Shown in pieces: positions 49,931 to 57,892 of a stretch of DNA of 64,000 nt. Within the stretch, counting starts at the first letter, position 1. Every line of letters starts with the position of its first letter. This DNA is from Rhodobacterales bacterium. GTDB lineage: Bacteria > Pseudomonadota > Alphaproteobacteria > Rhizobiales > Stappiaceae. The position numbers and the translations under genes were made by a program. Where the stretch lies: NCBI GenBank assembly GCA_008107755.1, contig VIRH01000058.1, positions 248,001 to 312,000 of the forward strand, written 5' to 3'. The notes beneath the pieces were generated by a model. That model was not told the origin of the DNA, ran no database searches, and worked only from the letters and a program-made list of their open reading frames with translations.

Positions 49931-51784
49931 ATGGCAACGCAAACGGCTGCAAACCCGCTCAGGGAAAAACTGGTCAAGGGACTGGGATACCAACAGGCGG
50001 GAGAGCTTGAAAAGGCGCGCCGTCAGTACAAGGACGTTTTGAAGAAAGCGCCGAAGAACGCCGACGCCCTTCATCTGCTCGGTGTAACCTACAGGCAGAT
50101 GGGCTTTCCCAAGCGGGCGATGGATTACATCACCAAGGCTATCGCCTCCGATCCCAAACAATCCGTCTTTTATGCCAACCTCGCCCGTGTGATGCTGGAC
50201 TTGGGCACCGACGCCGACAGCCTTCTTGCCGTAACCAACAAGGCACTTTCCCTGAACCCCAAGGAGCGTGAGGCGCGTAATATCAAGGCCATCGCCTTGA
50301 CGAAGAAGAAGGAATATCAGGAGGCGGAGTTCCTCTACCAGGGTCTGATCGTCGACTATCCGGATTTTGCCGAGGCCTATCAGAATTTCGGATCACTGCT
50401 GATCGAAGCCGGACAGGAAGAACATGCAGTCAATTTTTTTTCCAAGGCGATCATGCTCGACCCGAGCAACGTCAACGATTTCATTCAGCGTGCACGATGC
50501 CGGTTAAAGCTCAAGCAATATGAGGCCTCGCAGTATGAATTGACCGAAGCCCTGGAACGCTTTCCAGGCAACACCGAGGTGGATCATGAAGCCGCCCGAC
50601 TGCTGTTCTCGATGAACGAAACCCGTAAGGCTGTCGAATACGCTCGCAAGACTGTCGCTTCCGATCCGAAGAACTACCACAAGATGATCACGCTTGGCGT
50701 CAGCCTACTCATGAATGGGGCGTTGGAAGAATCGCTTGAAGCGATGATGAAAGCTCGCAAGCTTGCGCCAGAGGGCAACGAGACGGTCGAATGGAACCTG
50801 TCACTGGCTTATCTGGCGAATGGCGAGCTGAAAAAAGGTTGGGCCCTCCACCGGGCACGCTTTGACGACCCACAAACGCAAGTTCATCGCCGCAAATTCA
50901 AAGTACCGGAGTGGAAAGGCGAGGATATTTCCGACAAGACCATTCTGGTGTGGACCGACCAGGGTCTCGGCGACGCCCTTAGAACCGGCACCATGCTTCC
51001 GGAGATTATTTCACGCGCAGGCAAGGTGATCGTCGAACTGTCCGAGAAGGGTGCAAGGTTCATGCAGCATTCCTTTTCCCAGACTCAATGCCGCAAAAGC
51101 GCAATGGACGAGGAAATGATGGCGAAGAACACTGACTTCGACCTTCATGTGAACATTGGCGACATGGCAGAGTTCTTCCGGCCGGACATTGAGGCGTTCA
51201 GGAAAGCGCCTTGCCCGGTTTACACGTTCGAGAAGGACCGCGCACGCGACTACCTGAAGCGCCTAGCGGGTCACGAGGAAAAGCCTGTGATCGGCTTTTC
51301 GTGGCGTTCGAAGAACCTTGCTGCGAACCGCGCGCGCTATTACCTCTCGGCACCGGCTATTGCGCCAATCCTCGCCTCTCGCGATGCGATATTTGTCAAT
51401 TTGCAGTATGAAGCAATCGACAAGGAGATCGCCTTCTTCAGCGAGCAATTCCCGGACAAGTTCCATTTCTTCAAGGATGTAGATCTCTTCGATGACCTTC
51501 TGGGTGCAGCCGCGCTGACCGCGTGCTGCGACTTCGTTGTTTCAGCCAACACAAGTGTCGCCGACATGGCTGGCATTCTTGATGTGCCAGCGATCCGTTT
51601 CGGGCAACAGGAACCTGCCCTGCTGCTCGGCGAGAAAAACCCACCCTGGTATCCGTCGATGACGTACATGCACCCTTATGTCGACAGGCCATGTGCCGAC
51701 TTCGTGCCGGAAATTATCGCGGAAATGGACCGACAACTGGAGAACTGGACCCCGGAGCGCAGAAACAGGCGCCTGGAGCATTAG
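49931..51784 (+). CDS. TPR-containing glycosyltransferase (FlmG-like layout)
   Basis: Encodes about 617 residues. Residues ~10-300 are seven or more tetratricopeptide repeats (ARRQYKDVLKKAPKNADALH, AEFLYQGLIVDYPDFAEAYQ). Residues ~330-610 are a GT-B glycosyltransferase half with ILVWTDQGLGDALRTGTMLP, PVIGFSWRSKNLAANRARYY, and the donor-side ALTACCDFVVSANTSVADMA followed by GILDVPAIRF and NPPWYPSMTYMHP. TPR-GT proteins of this layout include Caulobacter FlmG, which adds a nonulosonic acid to flagellin. The convergent neighbour operon encodes CMP-nonulosonate enzymes, so this protein probably transfers that sugar to a protein bound by its TPRs. Acceptor unknown. GAGACGAC precedes the ATG. Confidence 0.88.
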   Translation: MATQTAANPLREKLVKGLGYQQAGELEKARRQYKDVLKKAPKNADALHLLGVTYRQMGFPKRAMDYITKAIASDPKQSVFYANLARVMLDLGTDADSLLAVTNKALSLNPKEREARNIKAIALTKKKEYQEAEFLYQGLIVDYPDFAEAYQNFGSLLIEAGQEEHAVNFFSKAIMLDPSNVNDFIQRARCRLKLKQYEASQYELTEALERFPGNTEVDHEAARLLFSMNETRKAVEYARKTVASDPKNYHKMITLGVSLLMNGALEESLEAMMKARKLAPEGNETVEWNLSLAYLANGELKKGWALHRARFDDPQTQVHRRKFKVPEWKGEDISDKTILVWTDQGLGDALRTGTMLPEIISRAGKVIVELSEKGARFMQHSFSQTQCRKSAMDEEMMAKNTDFDLHVNIGDMAEFFRPDIEAFRKAPCPVYTFEKDRARDYLKRLAGHEEKPVIGFSWRSKNLAANRARYYLSAPAIAPILASRDAIFVNLQYEAIDKEIAFFSEQFPDKFHFFKDVDLFDDLLGAAALTACCDFVVSANTSVADMAGILDVPAIRFGQQEPALLLGEKNPPWYPSMTYMHPYVDRPCADFVPEIIAEMDRQLENWTPERRNRRLEH

Positions 51785-51832
51785 AGCCCGCCCGTGGGTG
51801 TTCGATCCCGGAAATTTTACAGGAAGAGAAGA

Positions 51833-52711
51833 TCAACCTGGATTGCGCATGACTGCAACGAGCGTATCAGTCGCGTCGATCCGGTTGAGTGCTGCCTCGT
51901 ATGCATGGGTGAGATCCGGCGTATCGAGCGCGGCAAGCCCGGACTTGTGGCCGCCGGGTCGGCCGGAAGCCAGCCAGGTCAGATGGTTGGACAGCGGATA
52001 ACGCTGCACGCCCTCAACTACGATATTCTCGAATCCCGCTGCGGCCAAGAGCCGCCGCAGGCTGTCGCGTGTGTGAAGGACAAGGTGCTGGCTCCAGAGC
52101 GTGAAGGCCCTGAAGGCATCGTTGTCCAGCTCGTTCAACAGGAAATCACCTGCGTGGGGAACCTCGATCACGACCGTACCTCCGGGCTTCACAACACGGC
52201 AGAGGTCTTTCAAAATGGGCAGCGGATCGGGCAGATGCTCCAGCACATGGAAACTGACAGCTGTATCCATGCTGCCGTCCTCCAGAGCCGCAAGCGATGT
52301 GTGGCAGGCGATGCCCTCCCGGTTGAGTGCGTCGACATAATCCTTCTGAAGCTCGACGCCGCAACACGACAGGGTCTCGCTTTGAACCTTGCGCAGAAAG
52401 CTGCCATCGCCACAGCCGAAATCGACGACATGCCGGCCGCAGACATAAGGCTTGCAGGCAGCATACCGGCGCTCCGCGTTGCGGGAGATTTCGTAGTCAC
52501 GCGAGCCGGTTTTCGCCAGATTGATGCCCCGGTAGCTGCCGGCCTCATAAACCTCGTCGCCACCGTAGAAGCCGTCGATATAGATAACACCAGAACGGCG
52601 GTCACGATAGACCGTGACATCGTCCCGGTCCCGGGTCCGGGTCGCATAGACCTCGCGGTCCGCTTCGCTCGCAACGCCTATTTCCGCAAGCGCCTCAAAA
52701 ATGCCCGTCAT
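51833..52711 (-). CDS. Class I SAM-dependent methyltransferase
   Basis: Encodes about 292 residues. The methyltransferase core (about 85-200) has motif I HVVDFGCGDGSFLRKVQSET, then CGVELQKDYVDALNREGI, DTAVSFHVLEHLPDPLPILK and VKPGGTVVIEVPHAGDF. The N-terminal ~80 residues (TVYRDRRSGVIYIDGFYGGD) and the C-terminal part resemble methyltransferases of surface-sugar clusters. GAGAGG lies nine bases before ATG 52711. It is the last gene of the neuB-gmd-neuA-like operon, 46 bases after neuA, and converges on the TPR glycosyltransferase. A role in O- or N-methylating the nonulosonic acid or glycan is inferred. Confidence 0.88.
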   Translation of the reverse strand: MTGIFEALAEIGVASEADREVYATRTRDRDDVTVYRDRRSGVIYIDGFYGGDEVYEAGSYRGINLAKTGSRDYEISRNAERRYAACKPYVCGRHVVDFGCGDGSFLRKVQSETLSCCGVELQKDYVDALNREGIACHTSLAALEDGSMDTAVSFHVLEHLPDPLPILKDLCRVVKPGGTVVIEVPHAGDFLLNELDNDAFRAFTLWSQHLVLHTRDSLRRLLAAAGFENIVVEGVQRYPLSNHLTWLASGRPGGHKSGLAALDTPDLTHAYEAALNRIDATDTLVAVMRNPG

Positions 52712-52757
52712 GACACTAAGCCTCTCAGGGTTGCCTCTTTTCAAATCAACTCGGACT

Positions 52758-53450
52758 TTAATCCCGATTGCGTCCCCAGGCCTTCGCGAAAGCCTCTAAA
52801 GCAATCCAATCATTCGGCGTATCCAGATCGATCTCCGTGGCCCCGGTCAGAACGACCGGAACACTCTTGCCGAAGAAGCGCTGTCCAGCCTTGCAGAAGC
52901 CCTCCTTTTCGAGTGCGTAGATCGCACCGGTTTCCCGGAACTGCGCCGGCCTGTCCTGGCGGCGCTCGCGGGGCTGCGTTGCGTCATGATTTATACCGAT
53001 GCCGGTGCCGTCGGGTGCGATCTCCCAAAGGAAGGCATGTACTTCGACGACCGAAAAGGCTGTGTCGGCCTCATGGCGCTCTCGAGTGCGCACGACCGTA
53101 TCGATCTCACCAGCCGTCGTCAGCGGCGATGTGCACTGCAGGAAGACGATGGTCTGCACCTCCCGGCAAACATCGCACATCTCGATCGCGTGCAACAATG
53201 CAGACTCCGAAGACGCCTCATCGCCCGATATTTCGATCGGTCGCAGCAACGGGATCGCCCCAGCAAGTCTTGCAACCTCAAGGATCGCCGGATCGTCGCT
53301 CGTAACGACCACGTCGGAGACCGTTTCAGCAGCCAGAGCAGCGCGGATGGAATGAACGACCAGGGGTATATCCAGAAAAGGTTTGATGTTCTTTCCCGGA
53401 ATGCCCTTCGACCCGCCCCTGGCAGGAATGATGGCAACAGCCCGCTCCAT
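52758..53450 (-). CDS. CMP-nonulosonic acid synthetase (acylneuraminate cytidylyltransferase family)
   Basis: Encodes about 230 residues. The NeuA/PseF/LegF N-terminus is diagnostic: AVAIIPARGGSKGIPGKNIK (CTP-binding loop), then PFLDIPLVVHSIRAAL, VVVTSDDPAILEVARLAGA, IVFLQCTSPLTTAGEID, and RETGAIYALEKEGF with TEIDLDTPNDW (metal-binding Asp pair) near the C-terminus. It activates a nonulosonic acid with CTP to the CMP-sugar donor. GGAGGG precedes ATG 53450. It lies 21 bases after gmd and 46 before the methyltransferase. Which acid (sialic, legionaminic, pseudaminic or a new one) is activated cannot be told by eye. Confidence 0.92.
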   Translation of the reverse strand: MERAVAIIPARGGSKGIPGKNIKPFLDIPLVVHSIRAALAAETVSDVVVTSDDPAILEVARLAGAIPLLRPIEISGDEASSESALLHAIEMCDVCREVQTIVFLQCTSPLTTAGEIDTVVRTRERHEADTAFSVVEVHAFLWEIAPDGTGIGINHDATQPRERRQDRPAQFRETGAIYALEKEGFCKAGQRFFGKSVPVVLTGATEIDLDTPNDWIALEAFAKAWGRNRD

Positions 53451-53471
53451 GGCGCCCTCCACCTTGCGCTC

Positions 53472-54503
53472 CTAGAGACCGGGATTTCCGGCGGCGGCTT
53501 TCTTCAGGTCGTAGATCGCCATGCGCCGGGCGATCTCCGGTGCCAAGACTTCCGGCTTCCAGCCGAGCTGTTCCTGCGCCTTGCTGTTGTCGCCGCGCAG
53601 GTAAACCACGTCCGAAGCTCGGAAGTAGCGCGGATCGACATAGGCGATCAGCTTGCCGGTCTTGCGGTCAAAGCATTTCTCATCCACGCCTTCACCTTCC
53701 GAAACAAGATCAAAGCCCATTTCCTGTGCTGCCATGAACAGGAATTCGCGCACAGTGTGTTCCGTGTTGGTGGAAATCACGAAATCGTCCGGCTTGTCAT
53801 GGTCGAGCATGCGCACCATCATGTCCGTATATTCCGGCGCATAACCCCAGTCGCGCACGCTGCTCAGATTTCCCAGCGGCACCGCTTCCGCGTCCTGCAG
53901 CTTGATGCGCGCCAGCCAGCTGGTGATCTTCCGGGTCACGAATTCGTATCCGCGCAGCTCTGACTCGTGATTGAACAAAATGCCGGAGGTCGCGAACATG
54001 CCATAGGCATGGCGGTAGTTCACTACCAGCGAGTGCGCCGCCAGCTTTGAAACCGCGTAAGGGCTCAGCGGGTTGAACGGTGTCTTTTCCGACTGCGGCT
54101 TCTCAAGTACGTCGCCGTACATTTCCGAGGTCGATGCCTGGTAAAGACGAGCATCCATTTTGAGAACGCGCAAGGCTTCAAGTATATTCAAAACGCCGAT
54201 GTAGTTCACCCCCGACGTATAGTGCGGGAACTTGAAACTATCTCCCACGAAGCTCTGCGCCGAGAGGTTGAAGATCAAATCCGGACGGATCTCGTCCAGC
54301 ACGGCCTGGACATTTGCAAACTCCGTTACCTCAAGAGAGCAGAAATTCACCTTGTCACGAATTCCCAGCTCCTTGAGACGCCCTGTCTTGGACGTGCTAC
54401 CGCGCCGCATTGCGCCATAGACTTCGTCACCACGTCCCACAAGGGCACGGGCCAGAAATGCACCATCCTGTCCTGTGACGCCGATGATCAGTACTCTAGC
54501 CAT
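53472..54503 (-). CDS. gmd: GDP-mannose 4,6-dehydratase-like NDP-sugar enzyme
   Basis: Encodes about 343 residues of the extended SDR family. Seen: VLIIGVTGQDGAFLARALVG (cofactor loop GxTGQDG), MRRGSTSKTGRLKELGIRDK, IFNLSAQSFVGDSFKFPHYT, YQASTSEMYGDVLEKPQSEK (Ser/Thr plus Glu of dehydratases), YAVSKLAAHSLVVNYR (Tyr/Lys) and DWGYAPEYTDMMVRML. These are Gmd-like, but the GDP-GlcNAc dehydratase LegB of the legionaminic pathway belongs to the same group, so either substrate is possible. Its ATG overlaps the neuB stop by eight bases (translational coupling), and neuA follows 21 bases later. Confidence 0.85.
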   Translation of the reverse strand: MARVLIIGVTGQDGAFLARALVGRGDEVYGAMRRGSTSKTGRLKELGIRDKVNFCSLEVTEFANVQAVLDEIRPDLIFNLSAQSFVGDSFKFPHYTSGVNYIGVLNILEALRVLKMDARLYQASTSEMYGDVLEKPQSEKTPFNPLSPYAVSKLAAHSLVVNYRHAYGMFATSGILFNHESELRGYEFVTRKITSWLARIKLQDAEAVPLGNLSSVRDWGYAPEYTDMMVRMLDHDKPDDFVISTNTEHTVREFLFMAAQEMGFDLVSEGEGVDEKCFDRKTGKLIAYVDPRYFRASDVVYLRGDNSKAQEQLGWKPEVLAPEIARRMAIYDLKKAAAGNPGL

Positions 54504-56319
54504 GTTTTTCTCCCAATTTCAGGATGGCGTTTTCAAAGCCGTCGCCTTCGGACAGATGCCCCTGCCAGACTTCCAGCACCTTGCGGCCGGGTGCGTCGAT
54601 ATAGATGCTCGGATCGCCGAGATCCCCCTTGCCGAACTCTATGCCCTCGCCGTCGATCCCCACGGCGTCGGCAATATGCAGATGGCGCGCAAGGGGCATG
54701 AGCGCATCGCACCAGACCCGCCAGTCCACCTTGGCATAATTGGCGGAGAGAATGAGATGCGAAAGATCAAGGCACAGTTCCATTCCGATCTCGCGAACGA
54801 TATCGATGTCATCTGCGCCACAGAACATGTCGAGTACGTCCGCGCCGCCGAAATACCAGGCGATCCGCGGCAGCCACTGCGGATAGATCGGTATTCCCCG
54901 CGCCTTGCCCGCGCTCTCGAGAAAATCTTGGAGGCGCGTGTAGGTGGCGCGTTTTCCGTCCGGAAGCAGTCTTGAAAAACTGCCGACGACAGGAACGGCA
55001 GCGCCGGTCCTTGTCTCCAGTTCCAGCGCCAGGTCCACACAGGTAGCGATCATCCGGTCGCTTCCCTGCCGTATTTCCGCCTCGCCCGACAGCGGATCGA
55101 TCAGCGTCTTGCTGTCAATGTAATCGGGAATATGGATGGAGTACTGGCGGGTGAGATCGAGCCTTGCAAGATTTTCCTCCATGGCATCATTAAAAGAGGC
55201 CACTTCCTGAAAGGACAGATGAAGCTCGTTGTTGAGAATTGGAAACCGGGACTGCAAGATCGCCGCGTCATGAAGGCGGATCGGAATGGAAAGATGCTTT
55301 TCGTCGCAAAACACGACAAGGGCTTCGCTCAGCGGCGGTTTTGGCTCGGTGAAATGGAATTCCGAGAGTGCTGTTCCCGCAGCGACAGGACGCCTGACCG
55401 CCGACAGTCCGCGCCTTTTCAAGCCAGCCCTTGTCAGCCCCTTCCTCGGCGCCTTGATGATGGTGTTGTCGTGGCTGACCTTTTCACCCGCAGCAATATC
55501 GCAGCTTGCGTAAAGTGACGATCCAAGGTTCTGCATGTTGATGCGCTCGCCCTGGTTCACCTCGCGGCGTTCATTGCCCTGGATGCTGTCATAAGCATTC
55601 AACAGCCGACACAAGCGCCGAAACTCTTCTGGGTCGGAACTCGAGCTGTCGTCGATGCCCTTGCCATGCTTGTCCATTGTCAGATGGCGTTCGAAGACGG
55701 TCGCGCCGTTTGCGGCGGCGACGAGGCAGACTTCCCAGTCCTGATCGTGACTTGAATAGCCGACTTCTGCCCCGGTTCTTTCCTTGAGTGTCCGCAGGAA
55801 TGCCATCTGCTGGTTTCCCAGGAGCACGGGATAATTGGATATGCAATGAAGATAGATGACGTCCGAAAACACCGATGACGTGTCGACCGCGTGGAAGATG
55901 TCGTCCTCATCATGCCCGCCGGTGCTCAGGATAAGCGGTTTGCCGAGCCCCGCCAGAGAGGCGATCAGGTCCTCGTTCAAAAGTTCCGCCGACGGCACCT
56001 TGAAGAAATCGAACCGGTGGAGATCGTCCCCGAAATCAGCAGCATCCTCGAACTTGAAAAAACTGATCCCGGCCGCCATGCCGCCCGCACCGATCTGGTC
56101 CACCAGTTTCAGAACGTCGTCGGGCGAAATGTAGCTGGCGTCGATTTCTCGCGAAAGGATTTCATCGCCGATCTCGTTGGTAGCCTGATAGAAGCCCTCC
56201 CGCGCGCGGTACTGGAACTTGACGCCCCAGGCGCCTGCCTCCCGAGCAATCTCGATCAACTGCGCCGCGACATCGAGCGAGCCACGGTGGTTGATGCCCA
56301 ATTCGGCAATTACTTTCAT
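54496..56319 (-). CDS. NeuB-like nonulosonate synthase fused to a xylose-isomerase-like TIM barrel
   Basis: Encodes about 607 residues. Residues ~1-265: NeuB/LegI/PseI synthase, KVIAELGINHRGSLDVAAQL, WGVKFQYRAREGF, LHCISNYPVLLGNQQMAF, and the Mn-ligand histidines in VGYSSHDQDWE and ATVFERHLTMDKHGKG. The usual DH of GPDHxxSLEP reads DD (KGIDDSSSSDPEEF). Residues ~266-330: SAF domain (GSSLYASCDIAAGEKVSHDN, KAPRKGLTRAGL). Residues ~335-605: a sugar isomerase/epimerase-type TIM barrel (GMELCLDLSHLILSANYAKV, LARHLHIADAVGIDGEGIEF, KVLEVWQGHLSEGDGFENAI) with Glu/Asp/His candidates for metal binding. The synthase condenses phosphoenolpyruvate with a 6-carbon amino sugar; the barrel might make that sugar. 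First gene of the operon. ATG 56319 used; TTG 56328 possible. Confidence 0.88.
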   Translation of the reverse strand: MKVIAELGINHRGSLDVAAQLIEIAREAGAWGVKFQYRAREGFYQATNEIGDEILSREIDASYISPDDVLKLVDQIGAGGMAAGISFFKFEDAADFGDDLHRFDFFKVPSAELLNEDLIASLAGLGKPLILSTGGHDEDDIFHAVDTSSVFSDVIYLHCISNYPVLLGNQQMAFLRTLKERTGAEVGYSSHDQDWEVCLVAAANGATVFERHLTMDKHGKGIDDSSSSDPEEFRRLCRLLNAYDSIQGNERREVNQGERINMQNLGSSLYASCDIAAGEKVSHDNTIIKAPRKGLTRAGLKRRGLSAVRRPVAAGTALSEFHFTEPKPPLSEALVVFCDEKHLSIPIRLHDAAILQSRFPILNNELHLSFQEVASFNDAMEENLARLDLTRQYSIHIPDYIDSKTLIDPLSGEAEIRQGSDRMIATCVDLALELETRTGAAVPVVGSFSRLLPDGKRATYTRLQDFLESAGKARGIPIYPQWLPRIAWYFGGADVLDMFCGADDIDIVREIGMELCLDLSHLILSANYAKVDWRVWCDALMPLARHLHIADAVGIDGEGIEFGKGDLGDPSIYIDAPGRKVLEVWQGHLSEGDGFENAILKLGEKHG

Positions 56320-56634
56320 GTCCTGCAACCCAAGCCGAATCCGTCCGGTGAAATCCGATGCGATCCCATATCATGTTTCACGAGAGATTATGGCAATCCT
56401 CCTCTTCGTAGATATCGATCGGGACCGGGGTTTTGAGGGCGTCCACAGATAAGCAGTGTCGGCAATGCAAACCCTCGGCACTTTTACCGGCACGGGGAGT
56501 TGAAGAGACAACAAAAAAGGCCGGAAAATCCGGCCTCATGGTCGCACAGCTACAACTCACGTCCCGGTCGCCGTGCAACGATCAACCGGGATAAGTGAGT
56601 CGAGACAGTCTTGCGCGATATGTCATGGGCCGGC
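56320..56634. other. Intergenic stretch upstream of the nonulosonate operon
   Basis: About 315 bases holding the promoter of the neuB-like operon on the minus strand and, at 56512-56536, the terminator of the upstream ferredoxin reductase gene. No gene is seen. Confidence 0.5.
56512..56536 (-). terminator. Terminator of the ferredoxin-NADP reductase gene
   Basis: AGGCCGGA (56518-56525), loop of three bases, TCCGGCCT (56529-56536). On the minus strand the stem is followed by TTTTTTGTTG, about 100 bases after the fpr stop. Confidence 0.9.
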
Positions 56635-57447
56635 TTAGCCGACGAAGGCACGCTCGACGACAAACTCGGCGGGCTTGTTATTGGCCCCTTCGTTGAGGCC
56701 CGCGTCTTCCAGGAGCTGTTTGGTATCGCGCAGCATTTCCATCGAGCCGCAGATCATGCCGCGATCTACCGCGGGATCAAGAGGCGGAACGCCGAGATCC
56801 GTGAACAGCTTGCCGGACTTGATGAGATCGGTGATGCGACCCTGGCGCGGAAACGCTTCGCGGGTCACGGAGGTGTAGTGCACCAGCTTGTCCTTCGCGA
56901 ACTCACCGATAAGGGGATCATTGATCGTTTCACGGACGAGGTCCTCGCCGTATTTCAGCTCCGCAACTTCCCGGCACGTTTGCGTGAGGATGACCTGGTC
57001 GAACTTCTCGTAAGTATCCGGATCGCGGATCAGGCTCGCGAAAGGAGCAATTCCGGTGCCGGTGGAGAACATGTAGACGCGCTTGCCGGGGATCAAGGCA
57101 TCATTGACGAGCGTACCGGTGGATTTCTTCTTCATCAGGACCGCATCGCCTGGCTGTATCTTCTGAAGATGCGACGTCAGCGGACCGTCCGGCACCTTGA
57201 TAGAGAAGAACTCGAGCTCCTCGTCCCAGGCGGGACTTGCGATGGAATAGGCACGGTAAAGGGGCTTGCCGTCAATCATCAAGCCAATCATGACAAATTC
57301 GCCGGACCTGAACCGAAAGCTTGCGGGACGCGTCATGCGGAATCGGAACAGTCGATCCGTGTAATGCTGGACGCTCTTCACCTCTTCCACGAAGGCGCCG
57401 GCCGGCGCGAGAGCTTCAAGGTCGGAAGGTTTGGCAAGTACGTTCAT
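56635..57447 (-). CDS. fpr: Ferredoxin-NADP+ reductase
   Basis: Encodes about 270 residues, typical of bacterial subclass FPR enzymes that move electrons between NADPH and ferredoxin or flavodoxin. Seen: FRFRSGEFVMIGL, the FAD motif RAYSIASPAWDEELEFFSI, VPDGPLTSHLQKIQPGD, the NADP-binding loop MFSTGTGIAPFASLIRD and GMICGSMEMLRDTKQLLEDA. The C-terminus is extended past the FAD (KPAEFVVERAFVG), as in alphaproteobacterial members. ATG 57447 is used; a GTG at 57453 is also in frame. It is divergent from the GlxA-type regulator and has its own strong terminator. Oxidative-stress control, common for fpr, is not visible here. Confidence 0.94.
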   Translation of the reverse strand: MNVLAKPSDLEALAPAGAFVEEVKSVQHYTDRLFRFRMTRPASFRFRSGEFVMIGLMIDGKPLYRAYSIASPAWDEELEFFSIKVPDGPLTSHLQKIQPGDAVLMKKKSTGTLVNDALIPGKRVYMFSTGTGIAPFASLIRDPDTYEKFDQVILTQTCREVAELKYGEDLVRETINDPLIGEFAKDKLVHYTSVTREAFPRQGRITDLIKSGKLFTDLGVPPLDPAVDRGMICGSMEMLRDTKQLLEDAGLNEGANNKPAEFVVERAFVG

Positions 57448-57892
57448 GGTCACTGGTGTCCGTTCATCGTCGCATTTTTCAAACTCGACATGATGTACCC
57501 CACTCCAGCCTTGACTTGAAGCAACTCAGATCCTCCAAATCCACGTTAATCAAAAAAATCATTCTAAAAACGCTCAAGTTTCGGAAGGTCGCGCGCAATC
57601 CGTTGCTTTTCTGCGGCGGAAATCGCCGTGAGAATTTCGCAGTGCGCATCAAACGTCTTCGCTTCAACACATCTCAGGCGACGGCAAAAACCGCCGAGGC
57701 CAAAAAGCAGGCACGCTCGCGACCAATTTTCACGCAAGAGATCGCTTCGTAAGCAAGCGCCCGGCTGAATTGTGACATTTATAAGAATGTATTGAATTAC
57801 CGAGTTTTTTATTTGACACCCAAAGATAAAGTGTAAAACTCTCAGAATAAGAAAGATAAGATACAATAAAACCTTCCAACGAGGCTTAGTAT
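57448..57892. other. AT-rich intergenic stretch between fpr and the GlxA-type regulator
   Basis: About 445 bases, clearly more AT-rich from 57760 onward. It contains a candidate promoter for the regulator near 57813-57839. Frames inside it (for example 57564-57935 minus) run into the regulator start and look like chance. Confidence 0.45.
57813..57839 (+). promoter_or_regulatory. Candidate sigma-70-type promoter of the GlxA-type regulator
   Basis: A perfect TTGACA (57813-57818), a 15-base spacer and TAAAAC (57834-57839), a fair -10 box with a short spacer. It sits about 55 bases before the start codon at 57893. Confidence 0.35.
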
